Positions 47,001 to 55,914 are shown, counted from the stretch's first letter. The stretch: DNA of 61,964 nt from Helicobacter mehlei (GCF_003660265.1 NZ_QXQP01000008.1:1-61964); one strand, 5' to 3'. Notes: a model not told the origin generated them from the letters alone. Program-made: numbers and translations.

Positions 47001-48332
47001 CTAACTTTTCTTAAGCTGTAAAAATAGAATGAGGATCATCACCACCGGTGCCACAAAGCGCACACCAAAAATCCACACCTGAAATCCCAAACGGGTTAAA
47101 AAGCGTTTGCTGGCTTTATAAATGCGTTTTTGATCCAAGACCCACCCTAAAAAAATTACCGAGAACAAACCTCCCAAGGGCATTAAGATAGACGAGACAC
47201 TAAAATCTGCCCAATCAAAAATATTTTTACCCCCAAATGTGAGGAATGGCGCATATTGCTTGTGGATTGACAAGATCACCAAAATCCCCACAAAATAAAT
47301 TCCTAGACCCACTAAAAAGCAAGCTTTGGCGCGACTCCATTTCAAATGATTCATCAAATAGAGTGTAACGGGTTCTAGCATGGACACTGTAGAGGTGATC
47401 CCTGCAAAGATCAAGGCTAAGAAAAATAAAAAGGCGATGATCGAACCGGCTAAACCCATTTGATAAAAGATCAAGGGCAAAGAGATAAAGACCAGCCCCA
47501 CCCCCTGAGAGGGTTCCCCATTGAAGTTGAAGATGAAGGTGAAAATCATTAACCCGGCAATTAAAGAAATGGCAATGCCGGGCAAGACCACCCATAGCGA
47601 ACTGCCTAACAAATTTTCATTAGACTTGGTAAAAGCCGCGTAGGTGGTGATCGTGCCCACCCCTAGACTTAAAGAGAAAAACATCTGTCCCAACGCATCT
47701 AAGAATACCCTTAGGTTAATTTTGCTGGCATCAAAAACAAACATGTAGTGCATGGCCTGCGAAAAGCTAGGTAGAGTCATAGCATAAACAAGCAAACCGA
47801 TAAAAACCAAAAACAACAAGGGCATCAGCCACAAGCTCAACCGCTCGATCCCCTCTTTAATCCCCTTAGAAACAATCCAAACGGTCAGCCACAACCACAC
47901 ACTAAAGCCAAAAATCTGCCAAAACAAATCTTGAGAACTCAAGTGTGAAAACGCTTCTTGAGATATTGCCAAAGAGGAGGGTAGATTGAAGCTCACCTTA
48001 ATTAAGTAGTAGAACACCCAGCCTAACACCACCGTGTAAAAAGACAGAATAAGAGGCCCTCCTAGCAAGAAGATCGCGCTAAATCCCCAAATTTTCTTGC
48101 GCTTGGTATCAAGGTGTTGGTAGCAAGAAACCACATCTTTACGCCCCAAGTTGCCAATGATCATATCAGCAAGCAACATTGCAATCCCCAAGCTTAAGGT
48201 CAAGCCTAAATAGAGCAGGACAAATGCCCCGCCCCCATTGCTCCCAGCCATGTAGGGGAAACGCCAAATGTGCCCTAGCCCAATCGAGCTCCCCAAAGTG
48301 GCTAAGATAAAACCTAACTTAGAAAAACCCAT
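47001..48332 (-). CDS. Sodium-dependent transporter, SNF family (second copy)
   Basis: A 443-aa neurotransmitter:sodium symporter relative with about 12 membrane helices. The LeuT-type helix 1 motif GSSIGLGHIWRFPYMAGSNGGGAF is at about 14-37. It probably imports an amino acid with Na+. It is a tandem paralog of the gene at 48334-49668 and only 1 bp separates them, so the pair could act as separate transporters or a heteromer. pldA follows after 3 bp. Confidence 0.92.
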   Translation of the reverse strand: MGFSKLGFILATLGSSIGLGHIWRFPYMAGSNGGGAFVLLYLGLTLSLGIAMLLADMIIGNLGRKDVVSCYQHLDTKRKKIWGFSAIFLLGGPLILSFYTVVLGWVFYYLIKVSFNLPSSLAISQEAFSHLSSQDLFWQIFGFSVWLWLTVWIVSKGIKEGIERLSLWLMPLLFLVFIGLLVYAMTLPSFSQAMHYMFVFDASKINLRVFLDALGQMFFSLSLGVGTITTYAAFTKSNENLLGSSLWVVLPGIAISLIAGLMIFTFIFNFNGEPSQGVGLVFISLPLIFYQMGLAGSIIAFLFFLALIFAGITSTVSMLEPVTLYLMNHLKWSRAKACFLVGLGIYFVGILVILSIHKQYAPFLTFGGKNIFDWADFSVSSILMPLGGLFSVIFLGWVLDQKRIYKASKRFLTRLGFQVWIFGVRFVAPVVMILILFLQLKKS

Positions 48333-48333
48333 A

Positions 48334-49668
48334 CTAGCCCTGCAAAATCTTCACAGCCCAAATCACTAAAATCACGATGGGTGCAATGAATTTTAGTAAG
48401 AAAACCCACACAGAAAACATCCACTTATTTAAAAAGTGCAAGCTCACCGCATAGAGTTTTGTCCTGCTCACCACCCAACCCACAAAAAGCACAGAAACCA
48501 ACCCCCAAAAGGGCATTAAAATCGAGGTGGAAAAAAAGTCTGTCAAGTCAAAAAGATTCTTGCCAAAAAATCCTAAATGAGTCCCATACTTCGCATCCAA
48601 AGAGAAGATGAGCAGTACACCTATCACAAAGACCACCCCAGTAAGCCCCCATGTTGCCTTAAAACGCGGATAATTTTTATCCACTAAATACTGCACGGGG
48701 GGTTCTAAAAGGGCAATGGTAGAGGTGATCCCTGCAAAGGCTAGGGCACATAAAAACAAAACAGACACTACGCTCCCCATCACTCCCATTTTAGAAAACA
48801 CCACAGGCAGGGATACAAAAATCAATCCCGCCCCTTGCGAAGGATTAGCCCCGTATTCAAACACAAAGGTAAAGATCATCAAGCCGGCCATCAAGGAAAT
48901 TGCAATGCCGGGCAAAACAATCCACACCGCGCTTTTGAGCAAATCCTGCCTGCGGTGTGTGGAAGAAGCGTAGGCGATGTTGATCCCTATGCCCAAGCTC
49001 AAAGCAAAGAACACCTGCCCTAGCGCGCTCACAAAAACCTTTTGGTTGAACTCTGCTAAGCGAATCCCAAACATGAAGTCTAGGGCTTTTTTAAAGGAAA
49101 CCTGCGTGGAGGCATAAATGAGCAAGCCTATGAAGATGATAAATAACAAGGGCATTAAGATAAAGTTGAGTTTCTCAATGCCATCTTTGACCCCCCTAGA
49201 AACCACCCAAGCACTCAGCAAGAGGGTTACTGCCAGCCCAGCTACCTGCGTGCCAATGGAATTACCTAAGAGATCAGTTAAAATTTGTTCAGAAGCCTTA
49301 ATGTCTGTGGGTAAGTTAAAGCTCACCACAGCTAAGTAATAGAACACCCAGCCTAGCACGATCCCATAGAAGGTCAAGATGATGGGTCCGGTGAAGAGCA
49401 TGAGCCCCGCATAACGCCAAGTTTTGCGCTCCGGGTGGGGGTCTAGCTCAGCAAAGGCAGCCGCGACATCTTTTTGGGTGCTCTGTCCTATCACCATTTC
49501 AGCAATCAACATGGTAAGCCCAATCGTGAGTGAGAGGATCAAAAAGAGAATCACAAACCCACCCCCGCCACTGGTGCCGGCCATGTAGGGGAAACGCCAA
49601 ATGTGTCCGAGCCCTATTGAACTGCCCAAGGCAGCTAACACAAACCCTAGTTTTGAAAAGCTATTCAC
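48334..49668 (-). CDS. Sodium-dependent transporter, SNF family (first copy)
   Basis: A 444-aa SNF/LeuT-type symporter with about 12 helices and the helix 1 motif GSSIGLGHIWRFPYMAGTSGGGGF. The second, more distal signature FAGITSTIALLEPPVQYLVD aligns with the same place in its downstream paralog. GTG at 49668 is favoured over TTG at 49671 because GGAG lies 5 bp upstream. It leads the operon symporter-symporter-pldA. Confidence 0.92.
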   Translation of the reverse strand: MNSFSKLGFVLAALGSSIGLGHIWRFPYMAGTSGGGGFVILFLILSLTIGLTMLIAEMVIGQSTQKDVAAAFAELDPHPERKTWRYAGLMLFTGPIILTFYGIVLGWVFYYLAVVSFNLPTDIKASEQILTDLLGNSIGTQVAGLAVTLLLSAWVVSRGVKDGIEKLNFILMPLLFIIFIGLLIYASTQVSFKKALDFMFGIRLAEFNQKVFVSALGQVFFALSLGIGINIAYASSTHRRQDLLKSAVWIVLPGIAISLMAGLMIFTFVFEYGANPSQGAGLIFVSLPVVFSKMGVMGSVVSVLFLCALAFAGITSTIALLEPPVQYLVDKNYPRFKATWGLTGVVFVIGVLLIFSLDAKYGTHLGFFGKNLFDLTDFFSTSILMPFWGLVSVLFVGWVVSRTKLYAVSLHFLNKWMFSVWVFLLKFIAPIVILVIWAVKILQG

Positions 49669-49703
49669 CAAAACTCCTTTCTCTTGATATTAAAAAAGTG
49701 CCC

Positions 49704-49709
49704 ATTCTA
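49704..49709 (-). promoter_or_regulatory. Putative extended -10 for the symporter-pldA operon
   Basis: The minus strand reads TGCTAGAAT (TAGAAT with TGn) about 36 bp before the first symporter start. By eye only. Confidence 0.45.
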
Positions 49710-49787
49710 GCACAAAAAAAATTAAGGTTTAATATATCTTTACAAAATCATGCTATTCGTAGAGATTTTATCCAAAAAAGGGAATCT

Positions 49788-50177
49788 ATGCGTCTGCGGG
49801 TTTATTATGAGGATACCGATTGTGGTGGGATTGTTTATCATGCCAACTACTTTAAATATTGCGAGCGGGCTAGAAGTGAGGTGTTTTTTAAAGCGCACTT
49901 GATCCCCCAAGACCAAGAACACGCCTTTGTGATTCAGAGTCTGCAAGCCCAATTTGGCGCACCCGCTATGTTGGGCGATAGCTTAGAGGTCCAAACACAA
50001 CTTCTAGCCCTCAAAAAGGTGAGTGTATCCCTCCAACAAGAAATCTTTAAGATCACCTCCCAAAAACCCGAATTGCTTTTTAGCATGCAAATTAAGATCG
50101 GCTTTATCCACCTCCCCACCAAAACCGCCACACGCATACCCCCTCACTTTGTAAGGCTTTTGCATGGACTCCAATAA
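49788..50177 (+). CDS. ybgC: YbgC-type acyl-CoA thioesterase
   Basis: A 129-aa 4-hydroxybenzoyl-CoA thioesterase-family protein with the catalytic YYEDTDCGGIVYHANYFKYCERARSE at the N-terminus (Asp in DTD). The long open frame upstream is antisense to the symporter gene; the ATG at 49788 matches the usual family start. Related YbgC enzymes hydrolyse short-chain acyl-CoAs and associate with phospholipid synthesis. It overlaps the DUF493 gene by 14 bp. Confidence 0.9.
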   Translation: MRLRVYYEDTDCGGIVYHANYFKYCERARSEVFFKAHLIPQDQEHAFVIQSLQAQFGAPAMLGDSLEVQTQLLALKKVSVSLQQEIFKITSQKPELLFSMQIKIGFIHLPTKTATRIPPHFVRLLHGLQ

Positions 50178-50418
50178 GCTCCAAATCACCTACCCCACTC
50201 TTTGGGAATACCGCCTCATCACCGACAATCCTAGGGCCCTCCTAGAGGAACTCCCCCAAATTTTAGGCAGACAAGATTACAAGGCGGATTTAAACCACAT
50301 GAGCGCGCATGGCAAATACACCAGTTTGCAACTCTGCTTAGAGGTGCAAAGCCAAGAGGAACGCGATCGTCTCTTTAGTGCCCTTAGCACCCATGCGTTT
50401 GTAAAGTGGGTGCTTTGA
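50164..50418 (+). CDS. DUF493 / YbeD-like small protein
   Basis: An 84-aa protein with the small alpha/beta fold layout of YbeD-like proteins (YPTLWEYRLITDNPRALLEELPQIL; KYTSLQLCLEVQSQEERDRLFSAL). Function is not known in this group; some relatives are regulatory-like. The start overlaps ybgC by 14 bp and the 3' end overlaps the convergent dsbI by 35 bp. Confidence 0.82.
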   Translation: MDSNKLQITYPTLWEYRLITDNPRALLEELPQILGRQDYKADLNHMSAHGKYTSLQLCLEVQSQEERDRLFSALSTHAFVKWVL

Positions 50419-52156
50419 GGGTGGGCTTTTCTAGCGGTGGCAGGGTTAAAGAGAGATTAGAAATATCTAGGTAGTAGAAAATATCTTTGTTGTTTTCATA
50501 GCCCGTAATGATGAGTTGCCCCCCGACAAAAGCTAACGCACTGGGGTTGTTAATCGCATCAGGCAAACCATAAGCATCGATAATCTGCCCATCTAAGGGG
50601 TTGATCACCAAGAGGGCGTTATAGGCCTTACTGAGCGCAAATAAACGCTCTTGATAGAAAGCTAGTCCAGAAATATAAAACTCTGAGAGAGAACGCCCTT
50701 CTTTGAGGGGATTATTGCTTGAGGTCTGCACCACACGTTCAAAACTCAAGCCCAAATCTTGATCCAGCATGCCAATTAAGATCAACTGCTTGTAGCGTTT
50801 GTTAGGCACGGTGAGCATGTAGGTGTAAGTCCCATCACTACGGGCACTCAGCACATAGTAAGTAGAAGCACGGCTTGTTCTTAGGCGGTTACGCCCGATC
50901 TCATCAAAATGGTGTGCGCCTTGTAAGAAGTTAGGGAAATTATTTTTTGCTTGGGGGTTATAAGCCACATCCACACTGCTTTTATTAGCCCCCATCAAGC
51001 GGATCACATTCCCCACCATATTCGCCCCGACAAAATTCTCCACCGACACAGAATAATCCTTGTCCAACACCAAATGTACCAACACCTTGTTTAAATCTTG
51101 ATTGACGATGTAAAGCCCCTCTTTTTGGGTGCTGATCAAAAAGGTATTTTTGAGCATGGCATTATTCCCCGCAAAGGTATCAGGCGAAAAGCTAAAGGGG
51201 GCGGGCTTGAGTGTTGGGGCGCACCCATCAGCCTCTTGTGTGTTGCCAAGAGGATTAGCAGGCATTGCAAGGGTGAGGCTAGAGGGGCTAGATGTCAAAG
51301 GTTGGAGGGGGTCAGATGGGGGGGTTGGGGGTTCTTTGGTGGCTAGAAAATTGAGATCGCTAATGGGCGCATTGAAGGGCAAGGTGCTAGGCTTGCTCTC
51401 TAGCAAGATCAAATGTTTATTAATCACCAGCGGGGCGTTTTGGTAATGGCGATCCCAGTTGTGCTTGTCATTGGCCAAGATGGGCGCATCCACCACTCTT
51501 TTACTGAGTAATCTAGGAAAGCCCATGTGCTTCCAGTTAGCCGTGCTCCAAATATTTTCATGCAAACGCCAAGAAAAGCGAATCGGATCGCCATGCCCTA
51601 AATAGGGAAAAGGGCCGGTGGAAATAAACGCCTGCACCATGTTAGAGAACACCACCACGCTAAAGATGGCAAAAGCCCACAGATTGGCACGGCTCAATTT
51701 GCGATAAGGCAGGCGTTGCCCGTAGAGATAAAGCCCCCCCTCTTGGCTTAAAAGGCTAAAATCGGGTGCAAAGAGCAACAACCCCCCCAAGATCAACGCC
51801 ACCATCCAAAACACAAACTCAGCCCAAAATTGTGTGTGTAGTCCCAAAATAGAGAGGGCAAACCCCTGTCCGACATCCTCTAGGGCATGGTTGCCCATGT
51901 GGTAAAAGCTTTGGTAAAGCCCCCCTGCTGTGATCAAAATTAAAATGGCTAGGTATTTGGGTTTGATCCCATAACGCACGATAAACAAACCTGCCAAAGC
52001 GATATAAACCATGCTTTGGCGCTCCGCCCAACACTGGATACAAGGCGAATCGTGGTAAATAAAACCCAAGATCAAATTAGCAATCCCCACCGGTAAAGCC
52101 ATGATGCCAATAATGGCTAGAGAGAATAAAAAGTAGAAGGTTCTAGGTTGTGCCAT
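50384..52156 (-). CDS. dsbI: DsbI: DsbB-like membrane oxidase fused to a large periplasmic domain
   Basis: A 590-aa protein. The N-terminal DsbB-like part (about 1-190) has about five membrane helices with the redox pair Cys39-Ile-Gln-Cys42 after the first helix. The long C-terminal part (about 200-590) is a probable beta-propeller, as in epsilonproteobacterial DsbI. A linker rich in Pro/Ser/Thr (about 270-310, TKEPPTPPSDPLQPLTSSPS) joins two parts of it. It should reoxidise a periplasmic DsbA/DsbL-type partner. Its 3' end overlaps the DUF493 gene on the other strand. Confidence 0.85.
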   Translation of the reverse strand: MAQPRTFYFLFSLAIIGIMALPVGIANLILGFIYHDSPCIQCWAERQSMVYIALAGLFIVRYGIKPKYLAILILITAGGLYQSFYHMGNHALEDVGQGFALSILGLHTQFWAEFVFWMVALILGGLLLFAPDFSLLSQEGGLYLYGQRLPYRKLSRANLWAFAIFSVVVFSNMVQAFISTGPFPYLGHGDPIRFSWRLHENIWSTANWKHMGFPRLLSKRVVDAPILANDKHNWDRHYQNAPLVINKHLILLESKPSTLPFNAPISDLNFLATKEPPTPPSDPLQPLTSSPSSLTLAMPANPLGNTQEADGCAPTLKPAPFSFSPDTFAGNNAMLKNTFLISTQKEGLYIVNQDLNKVLVHLVLDKDYSVSVENFVGANMVGNVIRLMGANKSSVDVAYNPQAKNNFPNFLQGAHHFDEIGRNRLRTSRASTYYVLSARSDGTYTYMLTVPNKRYKQLILIGMLDQDLGLSFERVVQTSSNNPLKEGRSLSEFYISGLAFYQERLFALSKAYNALLVINPLDGQIIDAYGLPDAINNPSALAFVGGQLIITGYENNKDIFYYLDISNLSLTLPPLEKPTLKAPTLQTHGC

Positions 52157-52261
52157 GTTTAACCGCTATTTTGGTGTGATAAGCCCCCATGCTAACATAA
52201 AAAAGCTTAACCCCCTAAGCCCTATGTTGTAGCGGGGGTTTAAGAACACATTTATTTTTGG

Positions 52262-52951
52262 CTATTGCTCCAGTTTGCCTTGATACCAAGCTGGGCAATC
52301 TTTGAGGCTTGCACAATCTTTAAACATGTCACCTAAGCCATGATGGACATTAGATACATCCCACTTATCTAAAGGTTGGTTAAAATCCTCGCAACCATAA
52401 AACATATGCCCCATATCTGTAACGCTAGACACATTCCAGCTATTCAGGGGCTGGTTAAAGATCGCGCACTTTTTAAACATGCAATTCATCTTCTCCACCT
52501 TCGATACATCCCAGCTAGAAATATCATGGTTAAACAGAATCGCGCGGTAAAACATGCCCTCCATGTTGCTTACATGCGATACATCCCAGTTTTCTAGCCC
52601 CTCAAAATCTTTGCGCATAAAGGCGGGGGCTTGATCCCCATGGGACGTGGCATGCGAAAACACGAAGCTTAAATCCGTGATTTGGCTAATGTCAATCTCC
52701 CCTAAATGCACGCTTTCATCGGCGGCTAATTTTTTAAGTTCCTCCTTGTTTTGGGGGCAATATTTTTTAGCATGCGGCACAGCCGGGTTCTCGCCCAAAG
52801 CGTGGCTCTTAAGGGTGGTTAGCACTTCCTCTAACTTGGTAACCCCCTTTTTTAACCCCTCAGAGACACTGGGGGGTATGTTGATTCTTTTGGCTCCGGC
52901 ATGCTTGATCTGACTTAGCAATTCCTCTAATTTTTCTAACACCTTGTTCAT
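52262..52951 (-). CDS. Short DUF285 / BspA-like repeat protein (229 aa)
   Basis: Start at ATG 52951 behind GGAAAGG; an upstream in-frame start lacks one. The N-terminal 70 residues look like a coiled coil without a signal peptide (MNKVLEKLEELLSQIKHAG). Then comes KKYCPQNKEELKKLAADESVHLGEIDISQ, followed by four 25-residue DUF285 repeats of type FNQPLNSWNVSSVTDMGHMF. It is a shorter paralog of the gene just upstream (52-60% similar by eye in shared parts). The function is unknown; related BspA-like repeats in other bacteria bind host proteins. Confidence 0.85.
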   Translation of the reverse strand: MNKVLEKLEELLSQIKHAGAKRINIPPSVSEGLKKGVTKLEEVLTTLKSHALGENPAVPHAKKYCPQNKEELKKLAADESVHLGEIDISQITDLSFVFSHATSHGDQAPAFMRKDFEGLENWDVSHVSNMEGMFYRAILFNHDISSWDVSKVEKMNCMFKKCAIFNQPLNSWNVSSVTDMGHMFYGCEDFNQPLDKWDVSNVHHGLGDMFKDCASLKDCPAWYQGKLEQ

Positions 52952-53025
52952 GGACAACCTTTCCAAACTAGAATGAAGGGCATTGTAACACAAAGCCCAA
53001 CATGCATGGCAAACATGCCACCATC

Positions 53026-54345
53026 TCAGTCCGGATACCAACGGGGGCGTCTAGCTAGGCTATCACAGCCAGAAAACATTGAATGTGCCTCTCTCACCTT
53101 AGAGATTCTCCAGCAATCAATGTTTTGGTTAAAACGGCTACAACCGCTAAACATCTGAGACATCTTTGTTACATTTGAAGTGTCCCAACTATCTAAAGGC
53201 TGGTTGAAACTAGAGCAATCCCTAAACATACAACCCATATTTTCTACGCTAGAAGTGTCCCAATCGTTCAAGGGCTGGTTAAAACGCTTACAGCCATCAA
53301 ACATGCAAAACATATCTTTGACGCTGGAGACATCCCAATCCTCTAAGGGCTGATTGAAAGACTCGCAATGGCTAAACATGCCCCACATCTCCTCCACCCT
53401 AGAGACATCCCAATTATCTAAGGGTTGATCGAAGTTTTTACAATTTTCAAACATGCCATGCATGTTTTTAACATTGGACACATCCCAGTCGTTTAAAGAT
53501 TGGTTAAAACGGGCATCCTCATCTCCATAGCTACTCATGGCAAACATCTCTCGCATAGTCTCTACACTAGAGACATCCCAGTTGTCTAAAGGCTGGTTAA
53601 AGCGAAAGCAATATTTAAACATGTATTCCATGTTTTTAACATTGGAGACATCCCAGCTATTCAAAGGTTGGTTAAAGTTTTCACACCTACTAAACATCCC
53701 CTCCATGTTTTCCACGCTAGAAACATCCCAACCATCCAAAGCCCCATTAAAATTGCGGCAACCGCTAAACATGCTATACATGTTTGTTACCCTAGAGACA
53801 TCCCAGCGATCTAGGGGTTGGTTAAAATTTTGGCAATCATTAAACATGAGTCCCATATCATTGACTCTAGATGCATTCCAGCCATTCAAGGGTGCGTTAA
53901 AATTTTTACACCCTGCAAACATGCAATCCATGCGTGTTACACTAGAAACATCCCAACGATCTAAGGGCTGGTTGAAGTTGGCACAATAACCAAACATAAA
54001 AATCATATCTTGCACCCTAGAGACATCCCAGTCATTCAAAGGTTGGTTGAAGTTTTGGCAACCAAAGAATAAGAAAGTCATGTGCTCTACCTTAGAGACA
54101 TCCCAACTATTCAAGGGCTGGTCAAAGTTTTCACACAGCCTAAACATCGCCTCCATGCTCTCTACCTTAGAGACATCCCAACTTGAGATGTCATGGTTAA
54201 AATGGATGGCTTTATAAAACATGGCTTTCATGTTGGTAACATGGGAGGTGTCCCAGTTTTCTAAGCCCTCAAAGTTTTGGCGGGTGAAGGGTTCGACTTC
54301 GTCGTCTTCGTACCCCCCCCCCCCCAGTGGTGTGCGAAAACACAA
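53026..54345 (-). CDS. DUF285 / BspA-like repeat protein, C-terminal portion (out of frame with its N-terminus)
   Basis: This 439-aa frame holds sixteen 25-residue DUF285 repeats with consensus F-NQPL--WDVS-V--M--MF--C and no plausible own start (no ribosome-binding site at 54345). It begins across the G tract and continues the paralog's sequence: YEDDEVEPFTRQNFEGLENWD corresponds to the point where 54269-54868 runs off into VRRRRSRTL. The intact gene would start at 54868 and give about 613 aa. One base fewer or two more in the G tract restores it. Confidence 0.85.
   Translation of the reverse strand: MCFRTPLGGGGYEDDEVEPFTRQNFEGLENWDTSHVTNMKAMFYKAIHFNHDISSWDVSKVESMEAMFRLCENFDQPLNSWDVSKVEHMTFLFFGCQNFNQPLNDWDVSRVQDMIFMFGYCANFNQPLDRWDVSSVTRMDCMFAGCKNFNAPLNGWNASRVNDMGLMFNDCQNFNQPLDRWDVSRVTNMYSMFSGCRNFNGALDGWDVSSVENMEGMFSRCENFNQPLNSWDVSNVKNMEYMFKYCFRFNQPLDNWDVSSVETMREMFAMSSYGDEDARFNQSLNDWDVSNVKNMHGMFENCKNFDQPLDNWDVSRVEEMWGMFSHCESFNQPLEDWDVSSVKDMFCMFDGCKRFNQPLNDWDTSSVENMGCMFRDCSSFNQPLDSWDTSNVTKMSQMFSGCSRFNQNIDCWRISKVREAHSMFSGCDSLARRPRWYPD
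53071..54273 (-). repeat. Sixteen 75-bp DUF285-coding repeats
   Basis: Tandem, imperfect 75-bp units coding 25-residue repeats such as FNQPLDRWDVSRVTNMYSMF. Unit 10 is longer (about six extra residues, SSYGDEDAR). The high mutual similarity makes unit gain and loss by recombination likely. Confidence 0.85.
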
Positions 54346-54868
54346 AACTTAAATCCGTGATTTGGCTAATGTCGATCTCACCTAAATGCACGCTTTCATC
54401 AGCGACTAATTTTTTCAACTCCTCTTTGCTTTGGGGGCAATATTTTTTAGCCATTTTAGGCGTAGCTTTGGTGGTGGTGGGGGCACTTAAAGCGGGATGC
54501 TCTTTTAGAGCCATTAGCACGCCTTCCAAATCAAAAACACTTTTTTCCAAACTTGCCAAGGAGTCCAAAACCTCCTTAGCGGTGCTGACCTGCTCTAGAC
54601 TGGCTAGAGGCGTGTTGATTTTAGCTCTCAGGCGTTTAAGCAAAATCAATACTTTTTCTAACTCTGTATCGTCCTCTAAGCTGGCATAGTGGTTCTCTAG
54701 GGCTTGGCTTAGATGAGTCAAAGCTCCGACTAATGCGCTAAATTTGGCATGCAAGTCCTTAGCCTCAGCCCCCGCATCTAGTCCCTCCTCTAACATCCCC
54801 CTAGCTAAACGCCCCGCTCGCTTAGCACTTTTGACCTCTTGTTCTAACTTCTCTAAAACCTCTTGCAT
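54269..54868 (-). CDS. DUF285 / BspA-like repeat protein, N-terminal portion (truncated by G tract)
   Basis: Starts at ATG 54868 behind a strong AGGAGG. The 199-aa frame reads MQEVLEKLEQEVKSAKRAGR, a helical/coiled-coil region without signal peptide, then KKYCPQSKEELKKLVADES-VHLGEIDISQITDLSFVFSHTT, the same segment as in the 52262-52951 paralog. After the G13 tract it is out of frame and ends in VRRRRSRTLHPPKL. It belongs to the same gene as 53026-54345. As sequenced the gene is in an OFF state, or the tract was miscalled. Confidence 0.82.
   Translation of the reverse strand: MQEVLEKLEQEVKSAKRAGRLARGMLEEGLDAGAEAKDLHAKFSALVGALTHLSQALENHYASLEDDTELEKVLILLKRLRAKINTPLASLEQVSTAKEVLDSLASLEKSVFDLEGVLMALKEHPALSAPTTTKATPKMAKKYCPQSKEELKKLVADESVHLGEIDISQITDLSFVFSHTTGGGGVRRRRSRTLHPPKL
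54313..54325 (-). repeat. 13-base C/G homopolymer (possible phase switch)
   Basis: Thirteen C on the plus strand (G on the coding strand) at the exact point where the N-terminal and repeat-bearing frames of the DUF285 gene part. 12 or 15 G would join them. Long G tracts in Helicobacter are classic slippage sites, and also a frequent sequencing-error site. Confidence 0.9.
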
Positions 54869-54900
54869 GTATCCTCCTAACAAATAAAATGAGAACTGCT

Positions 54901-55914
54901 CTAACATAAAAACACTTCCAGCGGATAATTTTTGTCCATCTTTTTAAGGTCCAAATACGCTTGGATGATCAAAAACTCATCTTTGGGGTGGGTGCTTAGG
55001 CGTTCTTTAACCTGCTCGATCATCTCTAAATCCAGCAAAACATACAAAAACCCCTTTTCGGCTAGCTCGTCTTTTTCAGCCAAAAGCTCAAAGAATTTAA
55101 ACCAATCATCGGGAGATAAAAAGGCTTTAGAATCCAAAGCCATTTTACAATACTCTTGTTTGCTATAACCCACCGCCGTGCAAAAATCCACAACCTCTGC
55201 GCGATCTAGGGCGACTTTTTGTTGCCAAAAGGCATCTAAAAGGACTTGCAAAACGGATTTATCTAACAAATTTTGCGTCTGCTTCAACACCTTAGAGACT
55301 TCTTTAGGCGTGCCTTTTTTAATGATCTCCACAAGCGCATCGCGTTTAAGCTCTAGGCTAAATTGATCCTTTTTGATCACCTCGTTGGCATAGCGCAAAT
55401 CTTGCGTGATTTTGTTGCGGATATTTTGGAGATAAAAAGGATGCTCGGCGTAAAACTCAAACTTCTTCATCTCCACCTCTTGTTTTTGCTCGATACTTTG
55501 GTAAATCCCCAAAAGCTGATCCACTTTTTCATGCCCACTTTTGGGTGTGTTCAAATCGGCTTGCAAAACAAAACGCCCCAAAATGGCGGAGAGTTTGTCA
55601 AATAAGGGGCTATAGTAATTTTCCTTGCTAAAGGTGTGTTTGCTCTCTTGGTCGATGATCTGGCGGGTAATTTTTTCAAAGTCGCGCCCTTCTTGGTAGC
55701 GTGCCCAGCAACCGCCCAAATAATTAGCCAGCACAAAGAACAAAGAACACACAAAAAACACCAACACCACCAACACCACCCAAAGTGCGATGGGGAGGTG
55801 GATGGCGTGCTTATTCCAAGTTAAAGCAAAACTGCCCGGACTCACACTATAGACACACCACCCCAGTGCCAAAACAAATAAAATCGTAAAAGAGCCATAG
55901 TAACGCAATTTCAT
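54901..55914 (-). CDS. Membrane-anchored protein of unknown function (337 aa)
   Basis: Two hydrophobic segments near the N-terminus (about 8-30 and 42-66, IALWVVLVVLVFFVCSLFFV), then a long, highly charged helical cytoplasmic-type domain (about 75-337; QKQEVEMKKFEFYAEHPFYL). No recognised domain. A strong promoter-like TATAAT precedes it. The DUF285 gene starts 32 bp after its stop, so the membrane protein and the repeat proteins may be co-transcribed. Confidence 0.72.
   Translation of the reverse strand: MKLRYYGSFTILFVLALGWCVYSVSPGSFALTWNKHAIHLPIALWVVLVVLVFFVCSLFFVLANYLGGCWARYQEGRDFEKITRQIIDQESKHTFSKENYYSPLFDKLSAILGRFVLQADLNTPKSGHEKVDQLLGIYQSIEQKQEVEMKKFEFYAEHPFYLQNIRNKITQDLRYANEVIKKDQFSLELKRDALVEIIKKGTPKEVSKVLKQTQNLLDKSVLQVLLDAFWQQKVALDRAEVVDFCTAVGYSKQEYCKMALDSKAFLSPDDWFKFFELLAEKDELAEKGFLYVLLDLEMIEQVKERLSTHPKDEFLIIQAYLDLKKMDKNYPLEVFLC

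Noticed and set aside
53537-53989. 150-codon plus-strand frame with repeats (LETSQ...) in the DUF285 region
   Set aside because: Its periodicity mirrors the DUF285 repeats on the coding strand, so it is a shadow of them.
53026-54345. Treating the sixteen-repeat frame as an independent gene starting at ATG 54345
   Set aside because: No ribosome-binding site, and the first residues come from translating the other gene's sequence in a shifted frame; the paralog shows the true junction.
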